From: an uncultured Pelagibacteraceae bacterium | Lineage (GTDB): Bacteria; Pseudomonadota; Alphaproteobacteria; Pelagibacterales; Pelagibacteraceae | Reading direction: 5' to 3' | Assembly: GCA_902590535.1 (NCBI GenBank) | Contig: CACIXF010000003.1 | Coordinates: forward strand, 84,018-148,017 | DNA length: 64,000 nt | Shown: positions 1-9,834 of the stretch, piece after piece | How the letters are laid out: every line of letters begins with the position of its first letter | How positions within the stretch are numbered: the first letter of the stretch is position 1 | Translations under genes and position numbers: made by a program | The notes under the pieces: generated by a model | What the model saw: the letters and a program-made list of their open reading frames with translations, nothing else | Told to the model about the DNA's origin: nothing | Database searches by the model: none

Positions 1-2
1 AT

Positions 3-257
3 CTTGTAAAAAATCACTCAATGTCTTTTAGAAAAGCATATCAAAAAACTGCTGCAGTAGTTAATTTTGCTGAAAAAAGAAAAAAGAAGTTAAATGAATT
101 AACTTTAGACGAGTTAAAAAAAATTGAACCTAAACTTAAAGAAGATGTATTAAAAGTATTTAACTTAAAAAATTCAATTAATTCGAAAAAATCTTATGGC
201 GGAACTTCTTTTGATAATATTAAAAAAATGATAATGAAATATAAAAAAGAAAAATGA
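3..257 (+). CDS. argH: Argininosuccinate lyase, C-terminal fragment (5' end outside window)
   Basis: Frame is open to the window edge (LVKNHSMSFRKAYQ...); the FRKAY and TLDELKKIEP segments resemble the ArgH C-terminus; followed by a small lipoprotein and lysA as in many proteobacteria. Confidence 0.75.
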   Translation, partial: LVKNHSMSFRKAYQKTAAVVNFAEKRKKKLNELTLDELKKIEPKLKEDVLKVFNLKNSINSKKSYGGTSFDNIKKMIMKYKKEK

Positions 258-385
258 TAAAAAAATTTACCCTGATTATATTGTTATTTGTTGTAGTTAT
301 TTCTTGTGGAAAGAAAGGTGATCCAAAATATGTAGATCCAGATAAAAAAGCAGAAATAAAAGAAGTTTCAATTAATTTAACTTAA
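254..385 (+). CDS. Small lipoprotein, LptM/YifL-like (43 aa)
   Basis: Not in the ORF track. Translates to MIKKFTLIILLFVVVISCGKKGDPKYVDPDKKAEIKEVSINLT*; lipobox-like VISC followed by GKKGDPKY. ATGA overlap with argH and TAATG overlap with lysA. Confidence 0.75.
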   Translation: MIKKFTLIILLFVVVISCGKKGDPKYVDPDKKAEIKEVSINLT

Positions 386-1599
386 TGAAATACATAAATA
401 GAAAATTAACAATAGAAAAAATTAGTCTCCAAAAAATTGCAAATAAATTTGGAACTCCATTTTATTCTTATTCTTATTCTAAATTAAAAGAAAATATTAA
501 TAATTTTAAAAAAAGCTTTAGATCTTTTTCACCACTTATTTGCTTTGCAGTTAAATCCAACACAAATGTAAATATAATAAGAGAAATTAAAAAATTTGGA
601 TTAGGTGCTGATGTTGTTTCAGTAGGAGAACTAATGATGGCACTAAAAGCAGGAATTAATCCAAGCAAAATAGTATTTTCTGGCGTTGGTAAAACAACAA
701 GTGAAATCAGCTTTGCTATTAATAAAAGAATTTTGCTTATTAACGCTGAGTCTTTAAGTGAAATAAAAGAAATAAATCGAATAGCAAAATCGAAAAATAA
801 AAGAATAAAAATCGGTGTAAGACTAAACCCAAATACAGATGCAAAAACATTAAGTCAAATATCAACTGGAAAAAAAGAAAATAAATTTGGTGTAAATAAA
901 AATACATTCTATGAAATTATAAATTATTGCAAAAATTCAAAAAATATTGATTTAAAATGTCTAAGCGTTCATATAGGCAGTCAAATTTTAGACCATAGAC
1001 CTTATGAAAAAATGCTTAAAGCGGTCAGTCAAATTCTCAATAAAACAAATCATAAATTTGAATTTATAGATTTAGGTGGAGGTATGGGCATTACTTACAC
1101 TGATAAAAATAAAAAACTTAATTATAAAAAATACAACACAGCTATTCTTAAATTTTTAAGAAAACATAAAGTTAAAATTATATTTGAGCCAGGTAGATCA
1201 ATTATTGGCGATACCGGGACATTAGTGTCAAAAATAATCTATATAAAAGATAGCGGAAGTAAAAAATTTATAATTTTAGATGCAGCAATGAACGATTTGA
1301 TGAGACCTGCTTTGTATGGTGCGTTTCATAAAACCTTACCAGTTACAAAATCTAACAAAACGTCTAAAAAACCATATGAATTTGTAGGTCCTATTTGTGA
1401 AAGTACAGATAAATTTGTTACATTAAAAAAATTTCAAGTGTTGAATGAAAAAGATTTAATAGCGATATGTGATGTGGGAGCTTATGGAATGTCACTAAGC
1501 TCAAATTATAATTTAAGACCTAAACCAATAGAATTATTAATAAAGGGATCGAAAATTAAAGTAATAAGAAAAAGACAAAAGCATAAAGATATAATTTAG
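385..1599 (+). CDS. lysA: Diaminopimelate decarboxylase
   Basis: PLP-dependent decarboxylase motifs (CFAVKSNTN, SVHIGSQI, FEPGRSIIGDTG, CDVGAYGMSLSSNYN). Confidence 0.95.
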   Translation: MKYINRKLTIEKISLQKIANKFGTPFYSYSYSKLKENINNFKKSFRSFSPLICFAVKSNTNVNIIREIKKFGLGADVVSVGELMMALKAGINPSKIVFSGVGKTTSEISFAINKRILLINAESLSEIKEINRIAKSKNKRIKIGVRLNPNTDAKTLSQISTGKKENKFGVNKNTFYEIINYCKNSKNIDLKCLSVHIGSQILDHRPYEKMLKAVSQILNKTNHKFEFIDLGGGMGITYTDKNKKLNYKKYNTAILKFLRKHKVKIIFEPGRSIIGDTGTLVSKIIYIKDSGSKKFIILDAAMNDLMRPALYGAFHKTLPVTKSNKTSKKPYEFVGPICESTDKFVTLKKFQVLNEKDLIAICDVGAYGMSLSSNYNLRPKPIELLIKGSKIKVIRKRQKHKDII

Positions 1600-1602
1600 C
1601 TT

Positions 1603-2313
1603 TTGACAAAAATGATAAGAAACTTTTTATTTTCAATATTGTTTTTCACTGGAATTATCTTTATTTCTATAGTTTTTTTACCATCATTTTTTTTGCCAAA
1701 ACAGGTTGTTTTAATGGGGGGTAAATTAATGGGCCATTGGGCCAGTTTTTGTTTAAGGTTTGTTCTTTCAGTAAAAATTTCAATCAAAGGAAAAGAAAAT
1801 ATTATTAATAATGAAAATTTTTTTATAGCAGCATCTCATCAATCAATGTTTGAAACTTTTTATTTACAAATAATCTTTAACTCACCTGTGTTTATTCTAA
1901 AAAAAGAATTATTGTTAATTCCAATTTTTGGTTGGTACTTAAAAAAAATAGGATCAATTTCAATAAAAAGAAACAAAGTTACAAAAGATAACTTGGGTTT
2001 TTTTGATGATATTTCAAAAATGATGGCTAATTCTAATAGACCTTTAATTATTTTTCCTCAAGGAACCAGAGTTCTTCCAGATGAAAGACCACCTTTTAAA
2101 AAAGGTGCTTCGAGAATTTATGAAGAGCTAAATATTGCTTGTCAGCCAGTTGCAATTAACTCTGGATATGTGTGGCCTAAAAAAGGTAAAAAGAAATCTA
2201 ATAAAACAATTACAATCTCTATTCTAAAACCAATTCCTTCTGGGTTAAAAAAGGAAAATTTTATTCAAATTCTTGAAAAAAATATTTATTCAGAGTTAGA
2301 TTTAATCAATTAG
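1603..2313 (+). CDS. plsC: 1-acyl-sn-glycerol-3-phosphate acyltransferase family protein
   Basis: PlsC motifs: AASHQSMFET (HxxxxD-like region), FPQGTR. Confidence 0.85.
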   Translation: MTKMIRNFLFSILFFTGIIFISIVFLPSFFLPKQVVLMGGKLMGHWASFCLRFVLSVKISIKGKENIINNENFFIAASHQSMFETFYLQIIFNSPVFILKKELLLIPIFGWYLKKIGSISIKRNKVTKDNLGFFDDISKMMANSNRPLIIFPQGTRVLPDERPPFKKGASRIYEELNIACQPVAINSGYVWPKKGKKKSNKTITISILKPIPSGLKKENFIQILEKNIYSELDLIN

Positions 2314-3422
2314 CCCTTCATAGGCATAACAACAAAAATACTATCGAAATCACCCGGATCTTTTATCAGTGCTGGTGAACCAGTATCATTAAAGAAAATT
2401 TCAACTCTATCTCCATCTAATTGTGAAGCAACATCTATCAAATATCTAGAGTTAAAACTTATCTCTAAATCATGATCAAACTTAACGGTTAAAGTTTCTT
2501 TACCATCACCACTGTTAGTATTATTTACTGACAGATCTAAAGTGTCTTTAGATAAATTGAATTTTACACCATCTTTTTTATCTAATGAAACAGATGCTAC
2601 TCTATCAACTGAATTTAAAAATAATTTTAAGTCTATTTCTAATTTTTTTTGATTATTTTTAGGTATAACTTGAATGTAATTAGGAAATTTCCCATCAATA
2701 AGTTTCGAAATTAAAATACTATTATTTAATTCAAATTTTATTTTTGATTTCACATTTGAAACTTTCACATCTCCATCATAGCTATCTAATAAAGAGCAAA
2801 GTTGAAAAATTGTTTTTTTAGGTAAAATTATTGGATCAAAATCAATTTTTTCCTCTAATCGAATTTTTGAAATAGACATTCTATGACTATCAGTTGCAAC
2901 TGCTGTTAAATAATTTTTATCTTCAACTTCTGTTTGATGAAAATAAATTCCACTTAGATAATGCCTTGTTTCGTCATTAGAGACTGAAAATTTACACTTA
3001 TTTAATAATTTCAATAATTGTTTTGATTTAATTATAAATTCATTTTGATTAAAATTTTCGTCTGTCAATGGAAACTCTGTTGCACTTATACAATTCAAAT
3101 TAAAAATAGATTTTTCAGACTCTACTTGTAATTTACTTATATCTGTTAGAGAAAGATTTATTTTTTTTCCTGAGTTAAACTTTCTTATAATATCATACAT
3201 GATTGAGGAAGTTGTGGTTGTTTTGCCCTCCTCTAGAATTTCTACATTATTTAATTGATGTATAAAAATTAAATCTAGATCAGTCGCAGTGATAGTAAGT
3301 TTTGAATTGCTTGCATCTAACAAAATATTAGAAAGTATTGGTAATGTACTTCTTTTTTCAATAACTCCTTGACAATAATTTAATGCTTGCTGAAGATCCT
3401 GTTGATTAACGTTAAATTTCAT
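2310..3422 (-). CDS. dnaN: DNA polymerase III beta subunit (sliding clamp)
   Basis: Full-length beta clamp (MKFNVNQQDLQQALNYCQGVIEKRSTLPILSNILL ... VVMPMKG); immediately downstream of dnaA. Confidence 0.97.
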   Translation of the reverse strand: MKFNVNQQDLQQALNYCQGVIEKRSTLPILSNILLDASNSKLTITATDLDLIFIHQLNNVEILEEGKTTTTSSIMYDIIRKFNSGKKINLSLTDISKLQVESEKSIFNLNCISATEFPLTDENFNQNEFIIKSKQLLKLLNKCKFSVSNDETRHYLSGIYFHQTEVEDKNYLTAVATDSHRMSISKIRLEEKIDFDPIILPKKTIFQLCSLLDSYDGDVKVSNVKSKIKFELNNSILISKLIDGKFPNYIQVIPKNNQKKLEIDLKLFLNSVDRVASVSLDKKDGVKFNLSKDTLDLSVNNTNSGDGKETLTVKFDHDLEISFNSRYLIDVASQLDGDRVEIFFNDTGSPALIKDPGDFDSIFVVMPMKG

Positions 3423-4830
3423 TTTCTTTATTATTATATAAAATCTGGTTTTTTAATTTATTTATATTATCAACCATCTCAGGATCTTTTTCTTTTATCT
3501 TTTCAATAGTTTTTACTGAATGAATTATTGTTGTATGATCTCTGTTAGAAAATTCCCTTCCAATTTCAGGTAATGATTTAGAAGTCAAAATTTTAGTTAA
3601 ATAAATTGCTGTTTGCCTAGGTCTTACTAAATATCTTGATCTTCTAGATGATAACATTTCATTTTTGCTGATTTTGAAAAACTTACAAACAATTGTCTGA
3701 ATTAGATCTATTGTAACCTTATTTTCTGCTAAATTTAATAAATCCTTTAAAACTACTTTAGTTTCAGCAAGATTTGGAACTTTGTTGTAAATTCTTGAAA
3801 ATGAAACAACTCTGTTTATTGCACCAACTAATTCCCTTACACTTCCAGTTATTTCATTACTTATAAAATCTTGAATTTCTCTAGAAACTTGTAATTGTTC
3901 AGAATACAAAGCATTCAGTTCTTCATTTTTTTTTTCAACTATTTTTTTTCTTAGATCAAGGTCGGGCTTTTGAATATCAACAACCAATCCACCAGAAAAT
4001 CTTGATTTAATTCTTTCTTGAATCCTTGATAATTTATTTGGTGATCGATCAGCTGATACAATTATTTGAGATCCCTTATCAAGTAATGCATTAAATGTAT
4101 GAAAGAACTCCTCCTGCATAGCCTCTTTTCCACTTATAAACTGAATATCATCGATTAATAAAATATCTGTATTTCTAAAATATTCTTTAAACTTAACCAT
4201 GTCGTTTGATTTAATTGATTTTACAAACTGATACATGAAACGCTCAGCAGAAATAAACATTACTGTATTATTTTTTTTAAGCTCTAAACCTATTGAGTTT
4301 AATAAGTGGGTTTTTCCCATTCCAACACCACCATAAATATAAAGTGGATTATAGTGAGATATATTTTCTGAAACTTTTAAAGAAGCTTCGTAAGCTAATT
4401 TGTTACTTGAACCTGTAATAAAATTATCAAATCTTTTATTTGGATCAATTCGATTATACTGAAGATAAGAGTCTTTTATAAATGAAACATTTTCATTAGT
4501 ATTGCTCTCTTTAATACTATTTTCTTTTAAAGCGATATCTTTAGCCTTTTCAATAATTTTGAACTCAATTCTAATAATGTCTTTTTTATAAACTTTAATT
4601 ATTTTTAATATTTGGTCTAAATACCTTGATGTAATCCAATCTCTAATAAATCTTGTTGGAACTGATAATAATAAGTAATTATTGAATTCCTCAACAAAAG
4701 AAATCTTTTTTAACCAGCTCTCATAAACTTCTAAGCCTAGTTTATTTTTCATTTCATTCTGTACTTGCTTCCATTCGAAACTTTCAGAAGAAAAATTATT
4801 AATATTTTTTGTATTTGTTAATTTATTCAT
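3412..4830 (-). CDS. dnaA: Chromosomal replication initiator protein DnaA
   Basis: Walker A GGVGMGKTHLL, Walker B DILLIDDIQFI, C-terminal RDHTTIIHSVKTI DNA-binding signature. Confidence 0.98.
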   Translation of the reverse strand: MNKLTNTKNINNFSSESFEWKQVQNEMKNKLGLEVYESWLKKISFVEEFNNYLLLSVPTRFIRDWITSRYLDQILKIIKVYKKDIIRIEFKIIEKAKDIALKENSIKESNTNENVSFIKDSYLQYNRIDPNKRFDNFITGSSNKLAYEASLKVSENISHYNPLYIYGGVGMGKTHLLNSIGLELKKNNTVMFISAERFMYQFVKSIKSNDMVKFKEYFRNTDILLIDDIQFISGKEAMQEEFFHTFNALLDKGSQIIVSADRSPNKLSRIQERIKSRFSGGLVVDIQKPDLDLRKKIVEKKNEELNALYSEQLQVSREIQDFISNEITGSVRELVGAINRVVSFSRIYNKVPNLAETKVVLKDLLNLAENKVTIDLIQTIVCKFFKISKNEMLSSRRSRYLVRPRQTAIYLTKILTSKSLPEIGREFSNRDHTTIIHSVKTIEKIKEKDPEMVDNINKLKNQILYNNKENEI

Positions 4831-4982
4831 AACTTAAGGGGAAATCTCAGTTAGAACTATTTAAAAAAATTTGCAACAAGTTAATAAAGATATTTAAAAA
4901 AAAATAAAATCTATGATTGTGATTTATATTTTAAAAAATTAATTCTAAATTAAACTTAAATTTAAAATTATAAATTGAATCG

Positions 4983-5040
4983 AATATAGATTGAATCAAT
5001 TAATTGATTGAATTAAAACTAAATCAAATATAGATTGAAT
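4983..5040. repeat. Direct repeat AATATAGATTGAAT (4983-4996 and 5027-5040) with further ATTGAAT copies between
   Basis: Two identical 14-mers spaced 44 bp start-to-start in the dnaA upstream intergenic region. Confidence 0.7.
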
Positions 5041-5104
5041 GACGATAATCCAAATATTTACTAAATCTAAATATAGTAACTTAATACAAAACTTAAATAT
5101 ATAA

Positions 5105-5113
5105 TGTGGATAT
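5105..5113 (-). promoter_or_regulatory. Candidate DnaA box (TGTGGATAT; one mismatch to TGTGGATAA)
   Basis: Nine-mer in the ~240-310 bp noncoding region between dnaA and rpsT; only one near-consensus box seen. Confidence 0.3.
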
Positions 5114-5143
5114 CAGGAGTTGTTTGAAAATTTAAACTAACGC

Positions 5144-5404
5144 TTAGATTGCAGCAATTTTTTTTGTTATTCTAGAAACATTTCTAGAAGCATTTTGTTT
5201 TTTTATTATTCCTGTTTTTGCAATTTTCATCAACTCAGAGTTTAACTTTGGTAGAAATTTAAGAGCTTCATCTTTCTTTTTATCATCAATTAGAAGGTTC
5301 ATTTTCTTAAGCGCGTTTCTAAACCTGCTCTTTCTAGCTTTATTGACCGCTGTTTGTTTAGAAATTCTTCTAATTCTCTTAATTGCTGATTTTGTGTTTG
5401 CCAT
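5144..5404 (-). CDS. rpsT: 30S ribosomal protein S20
   Basis: MANTKSAIKRIRRISKQTAVNKARKSRFRN; start placed at the canonical MANTKSAIK rather than the longer ORF-track start. Confidence 0.95.
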   Translation of the reverse strand: MANTKSAIKRIRRISKQTAVNKARKSRFRNALKKMNLLIDDKKKDEALKFLPKLNSELMKIAKTGIIKKQNASRNVSRITKKIAAI

Positions 5405-5454
5405 CTGCGCAGGGGTATAGCTTGAGAATTTAAAGTGGTCAACTAAATATTTAA

Positions 5455-6318
5455 CTATTTTTGACAAGAAATACAAAAAAAAGTTGATCTATTTGATGTT
5501 ATTTTTTTTTTTATAATACCCTTGCACTGCGTACGCTTACAACCAGTGCCGTCTTGCTGATAAACTTTAAACTCTTTTTGAAAGTTACCTTTGTTACCTG
5601 AAATATCTTTAAAATCTCTTATACTTGAACCTCCCTTATTAATTGCCTGTTGAAGTATTTTCTTAGAATTTAAAATAATATTTAAACATTCATTTTTGTT
5701 AAGTCTTTTTGCCTTTTTAAATGGATTTATTTTACTAGCGAAAAGAATTTCACTTGCGTAAATATTACCTATTCCAGAAACAAATCTCTGATCAAGTAAG
5801 AAACTTTTTATATCTTTATTTTTTTTCTTAAAATAATTAACAACATAATTTAAGTTAAATTTGTCACTAAATGGTTCAGGTCCCATTGATTTAAATCTTC
5901 TCTGTAGATCTTGATAATTTTTAATTATTTCAAAAAATCCAAAACGTCTTGGATCATTATAAATTACTTTCAAGCTATCAAATACAAACTCTGCATGATT
6001 GTGTTTTTTAGGTAAAAAAGGTGAATGATAAAAACTAGTATTCGTAAATTTTAGAGGTTTTTTCTTATCAATAATATGAATTGTTCCTGACATTCCTAAA
6101 TGGATTAAACAATAATCTTCATTTTGAAAATGGATAATCAAATATTTAGAAAATCTACTAACTTCAATTATTTTTTTATTTTTAAGAAAACATTCAAAAT
6201 CACTTGGTATTTTAAACCTTAAATTCCTATTTCTGATTATTACTTTTTTTATGCTTTTTTTTTTGATCTTTTTATGAAGGGATTGTCTAACAATTTCTAC
6301 TTCTGGTAATTCTGGCAT
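5455..6318 (-). CDS. mutM: Formamidopyrimidine-DNA glycosylase
   Basis: MPELPEVE N-terminus and C-terminal zinc finger (CKRTQCKGIIKKKITSNRSTFFCISCQK). Confidence 0.96.
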   Translation of the reverse strand: MPELPEVEIVRQSLHKKIKKKSIKKVIIRNRNLRFKIPSDFECFLKNKKIIEVSRFSKYLIIHFQNEDYCLIHLGMSGTIHIIDKKKPLKFTNTSFYHSPFLPKKHNHAEFVFDSLKVIYNDPRRFGFFEIIKNYQDLQRRFKSMGPEPFSDKFNLNYVVNYFKKKNKDIKSFLLDQRFVSGIGNIYASEILFASKINPFKKAKRLNKNECLNIILNSKKILQQAINKGGSSIRDFKDISGNKGNFQKEFKVYQQDGTGCKRTQCKGIIKKKITSNRSTFFCISCQK

Positions 6319-6347
6319 TTGATACTATATTCAATATATATTTTTTT

Positions 6348-7052
6348 ATGCAACAAAATCTTCAAAATAAAAAAGGACTTGTAGATAATGTGTTTAATCA
6401 GGTCTACAACAAATATGACTTGATGAATGACTTTATGTCTATGGGTGTACATAGATATTGGAAAAAAAGTTTAATTAATATGATGAATCCGAGAGTCAAT
6501 AGAAAATTAATAGATGTTGCGTGTGGGACGGGGGATGTTGGAAAGTTATTTTTAGATAGCACAAATAAAGAGGCTGAAATTACTTGTGTAGACCCCAATA
6601 AAGGAATGGTTAGTCAAGGAAAGCAAAAATTATCTAATTACAAAAATGTAAAATGGGTTATTTCTCCAGCAGAAAAATTACCAATAACAGACAATTCATT
6701 TGATTATTACACTATTAGCTTTGGGCTAAGAAATACAAAAAATTTAAATAAAGCACTTTCAGAAGCCTATAGAGTTTTAAAGCCTGGCGGACGCTATCTA
6801 TGTCTGGAATTTTCTAAGATTCAAAATTCAAATCTTGATTTTGTATATAAAAATTATTCAAAACTCATTCCTATTATTGGTCAGTTTGTAGTTGGAGAAA
6901 AAGAACCTTACGAATATTTAATCAAAAGTATTGAACAATTTATTAATCAAGATGAATTAATAGAGTTGATGGAAAAAAATAAGTTTCATAAATGTTCTTA
7001 TAGAAATCTTTCTGGTGGTATTGTTTCAATTCATAGTGGTTGGAAAATTTAA
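6348..7052 (+). CDS. ubiE: Demethylmenaquinone/2-methoxy-6-polyprenyl-1,4-benzoquinol methyltransferase
   Basis: UbiE/COQ5 SAM methyltransferase motifs (DVACGTGDVG, YRVLKPGGRYLCLEFSK). Confidence 0.95.
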   Translation: MQQNLQNKKGLVDNVFNQVYNKYDLMNDFMSMGVHRYWKKSLINMMNPRVNRKLIDVACGTGDVGKLFLDSTNKEAEITCVDPNKGMVSQGKQKLSNYKNVKWVISPAEKLPITDNSFDYYTISFGLRNTKNLNKALSEAYRVLKPGGRYLCLEFSKIQNSNLDFVYKNYSKLIPIIGQFVVGEKEPYEYLIKSIEQFINQDELIELMEKNKFHKCSYRNLSGGIVSIHSGWKI

Positions 7053-8620
7053 TGATTAAAAAACTTATTACTTTATTTAAATTAGGAAGAAAAATTGCAA
7101 AATCAGATATTTTAAAAATTGCATCAAAATTTAAAAAACCTCCTTTAGCTGTAACAATATTATTCCAAATTTTATCTATTTCATTTGAAAAAAAGGAACA
7201 AAATAATTTAATTAAGGATGATGGTGAAAGACTATCTAAGTCATTAGAATCTATGGGTACAACTTTCATCAAACTTGGGCAATTTCTTGCTACTAGGCCA
7301 GATATAATTGGAGAAGAATTATCTTTAAAGCTAGAAAAACTTCAAGATCGATTACCCCCTTTTTCAATTCATGAAGCAAAAGAAATTATCAAAGAAGATC
7401 TTGGAGTTGATGCATTTAATTCAATAATTGATTTAAGTGAACCAGTTGCAGCTGCATCAATTGCACAAGTTCATAAAGCAAAAATAAATGACAATGGAAC
7501 AATTAAAGATGTAGCAATAAAAATCTTAAGACCAAATATAAAAAAAATATTCAATGAGGAAATAGATGCAATGATGTTATTTGTATTTATTATTGAGTCA
7601 TTTGTAAAAAAAACAAAAAGATTAAAACTTGTTGAAGTTGTTTTTTTACTTAAAGAAATAACTAATCTTGAAATGGATTTAAGATTCGAAGCTGCTGCGG
7701 CTAATGAATATGCTGAAAACACTAAAAATGATGCTGGATTTAAAGTTCCTGAAATTTATTGGAATTTTACTAGTGAAAATGTAATGACTTTGGATTGGAT
7801 AGATGGAATTTCAATAAGAGAAACTGAGGAGCTAAAGAAAAGAAATTTAGATACTAATAAAATAGCTGAAGATATTATCCAACATTTTTTAAGACATGCT
7901 GTAAGAGATGGTTTTTTTCATGCAGATATGCATCAAGGAAATATTTTTGTTGATAATAGTGGCCAAATTGTACCTATAGATTTTGGGATTATGGGCAGGT
8001 TAGACAAACTTAGTAAAAGGTTTTTAGCAGAAATTTTATTTGGATTTATTCAAAGAGATTATCGTAAAGTAGCTGAAGTTCACTTAGTGGCCGGATTAGT
8101 TCCAAAAGAAGTACCAATCGATGATCTAGCTCAAGCTTTGAGATCAATTGGTGAGCCTATATTTGGTCAAGAAGTAAAAGATATTTCAGGAGGTAAATTA
8201 CTCAAACAATTGTTTGATGTAACAGAAAAGTTTAATATGCAAACTCAACCTCAATTATTAATGTTGCAAAAAACTATGGTTGTTGTTGAAGGTGTAGCAA
8301 GAAAGTTAAATCCAAACACAAATATTTGGACAACTTCAAAGCCTGTTCTAGAAAATTGGCTTAAAGAAACAAAAGATCCAATTAATAATTTAAATGAAAC
8401 TTTAAAAAATACATCTGAAGTGATTAAACGTTTACCAGAATTTCCTGAGATTATGGATAAAGCAAATCAAGCATTAACGTTTTTAGCTAGTGGTCAAATT
8501 CCACAAAATTCAAATTCTTACACCGCTCTGAATGATAAAAAATCAGAAATGATAGCATTTAGAAATCAATCTATTATTGGTTTATTACTTCTTGTAATTT
8601 TTGGCCTTATAGTATTTTAA
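7052..8620 (+). CDS. ubiB: Ubiquinone biosynthesis protein UbiB (ABC1/ADCK family)
   Basis: MGTTFIKLGQFLATRPDI, AAASIAQVHKA, DGFFHADMHQGNIFV motifs; start at MIKK overlaps the ubiE stop (TAATG). Confidence 0.95.
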   Translation: MIKKLITLFKLGRKIAKSDILKIASKFKKPPLAVTILFQILSISFEKKEQNNLIKDDGERLSKSLESMGTTFIKLGQFLATRPDIIGEELSLKLEKLQDRLPPFSIHEAKEIIKEDLGVDAFNSIIDLSEPVAAASIAQVHKAKINDNGTIKDVAIKILRPNIKKIFNEEIDAMMLFVFIIESFVKKTKRLKLVEVVFLLKEITNLEMDLRFEAAAANEYAENTKNDAGFKVPEIYWNFTSENVMTLDWIDGISIRETEELKKRNLDTNKIAEDIIQHFLRHAVRDGFFHADMHQGNIFVDNSGQIVPIDFGIMGRLDKLSKRFLAEILFGFIQRDYRKVAEVHLVAGLVPKEVPIDDLAQALRSIGEPIFGQEVKDISGGKLLKQLFDVTEKFNMQTQPQLLMLQKTMVVVEGVARKLNPNTNIWTTSKPVLENWLKETKDPINNLNETLKNTSEVIKRLPEFPEIMDKANQALTFLASGQIPQNSNSYTALNDKKSEMIAFRNQSIIGLLLLVIFGLIVF

Positions 8621-8628
8621 TTCTGCAG

Positions 8629-9834
8629 ATGAAAAATTTGTTAAATAAAAAAATACTATTTATTATCTGTGGAGGAATATCTGCTTATAAAAGTCTTGAA
8701 ACAATTAGGCTTTTTAAAAAGAATGGTGCAGATATAAAGACAATTCTTACAACAAGTGCAAAAGAGTTTGTAACTCCACTTTCAATAACATCACTTTCTC
8801 AAGGTAAAGTTTATAGTGATTTATTTAGTGCAGAAAATGAGGCTGAAATGGATCATATTTCACTTTCAAGATGGGCAGATATAATTGTAATTGCACCTGC
8901 AACGGCAAATACAATTTCAAAACTGGCTCAAGGAACAACTGATGATTTAGCATCCACTGTTGTTTTGGCTTCTGATAAAGACATTATTTTAGCACCAGCA
9001 ATGAATGTAAGAATGTGGGAGCATCCAACTACTAAAACAAATATAAAAAAATTAAAAGGGTTTGGATATAAACTAATAGGACCAGAAGTTGGTGATATGG
9101 CATGTGGTGAATATGGAGAAGGTAAAATGTCAGACCCATCAGTAATTGCTGAAGAAGTTGATAAATATTTCTTAACTCAAAAAAATAACAAAAAATTTAA
9201 AGCATTAGTTACAGCAGGTCCAACTAATGAGTACATAGATCCAGTTCGTTTTATTACAAATAAATCAAGTGGCAAACAAGGATATGAATTAGCAAAATCA
9301 TTATCCAAAAAAGGTTTTGATACAACATTAATATCAGGTCCAACTAATCTTGAAATAACTAAAGATATTAATCTTATAAAAGTTGAAACAGCAGATGAAA
9401 TGTTAGTTGCCACTCAAGAAAATTTACCTGTTGATGTAGCAATTTTTTCTGCTGCAGTAGCTGATTTTAAAATTAATAAAAAGTATGAAAATAAAATTAA
9501 AAAACAAGAGAACTTAAACTTAAATTTAGAAAAGAATGTAGACATACTTCATTATGTGTCTAACCATAACTCTATGAGACCTGAACTTGTAATAGGATTT
9601 GCAGCAGAAACTAATCAGATCGATAAAAATGCAGAGGAAAAATTAAACAAGAAAAATTGTGACTGGATAATTTCTAATGATGTATCAAATAAAGATATAG
9701 GATTTAATTCTGATTATAATGAGGTAACAATTCATTATAAAAACAAAGACGTTAAAAAAGAAAAACTTTCATATAAAAAAAAATCTGGAATTTCTGATGA
9801 AATAGTTGATAGAATAATTGATCAATTAAATTAA
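8629..9834 (+). CDS. coaBC: Bifunctional phosphopantothenoylcysteine decarboxylase/phosphopantothenate-cysteine ligase
   Basis: ICGGISAYKSLE flavoprotein start, APAMNVRMWEHP, ligase motif TAGPTNEYIDPVRFITNKSSGKQGYELA. Confidence 0.96.
   Translation: MKNLLNKKILFIICGGISAYKSLETIRLFKKNGADIKTILTTSAKEFVTPLSITSLSQGKVYSDLFSAENEAEMDHISLSRWADIIVIAPATANTISKLAQGTTDDLASTVVLASDKDIILAPAMNVRMWEHPTTKTNIKKLKGFGYKLIGPEVGDMACGEYGEGKMSDPSVIAEEVDKYFLTQKNNKKFKALVTAGPTNEYIDPVRFITNKSSGKQGYELAKSLSKKGFDTTLISGPTNLEITKDINLIKVETADEMLVATQENLPVDVAIFSAAVADFKINKKYENKIKKQENLNLNLEKNVDILHYVSNHNSMRPELVIGFAAETNQIDKNAEEKLNKKNCDWIISNDVSNKDIGFNSDYNEVTIHYKNKDVKKEKLSYKKKSGISDEIVDRIIDQLN

Noticed and set aside
4831-5143. CtrA-like TTAA-N7-TTAA sites upstream of dnaA
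   Set aside because: Such spaced TTAA pairs are expected by chance at this AT content.
5405-5476. N-terminal extension of rpsT in the ORF track
   Set aside because: S20 canonically starts MANTKSAIK; the extension overlaps the mutM 3' end and lacks support.
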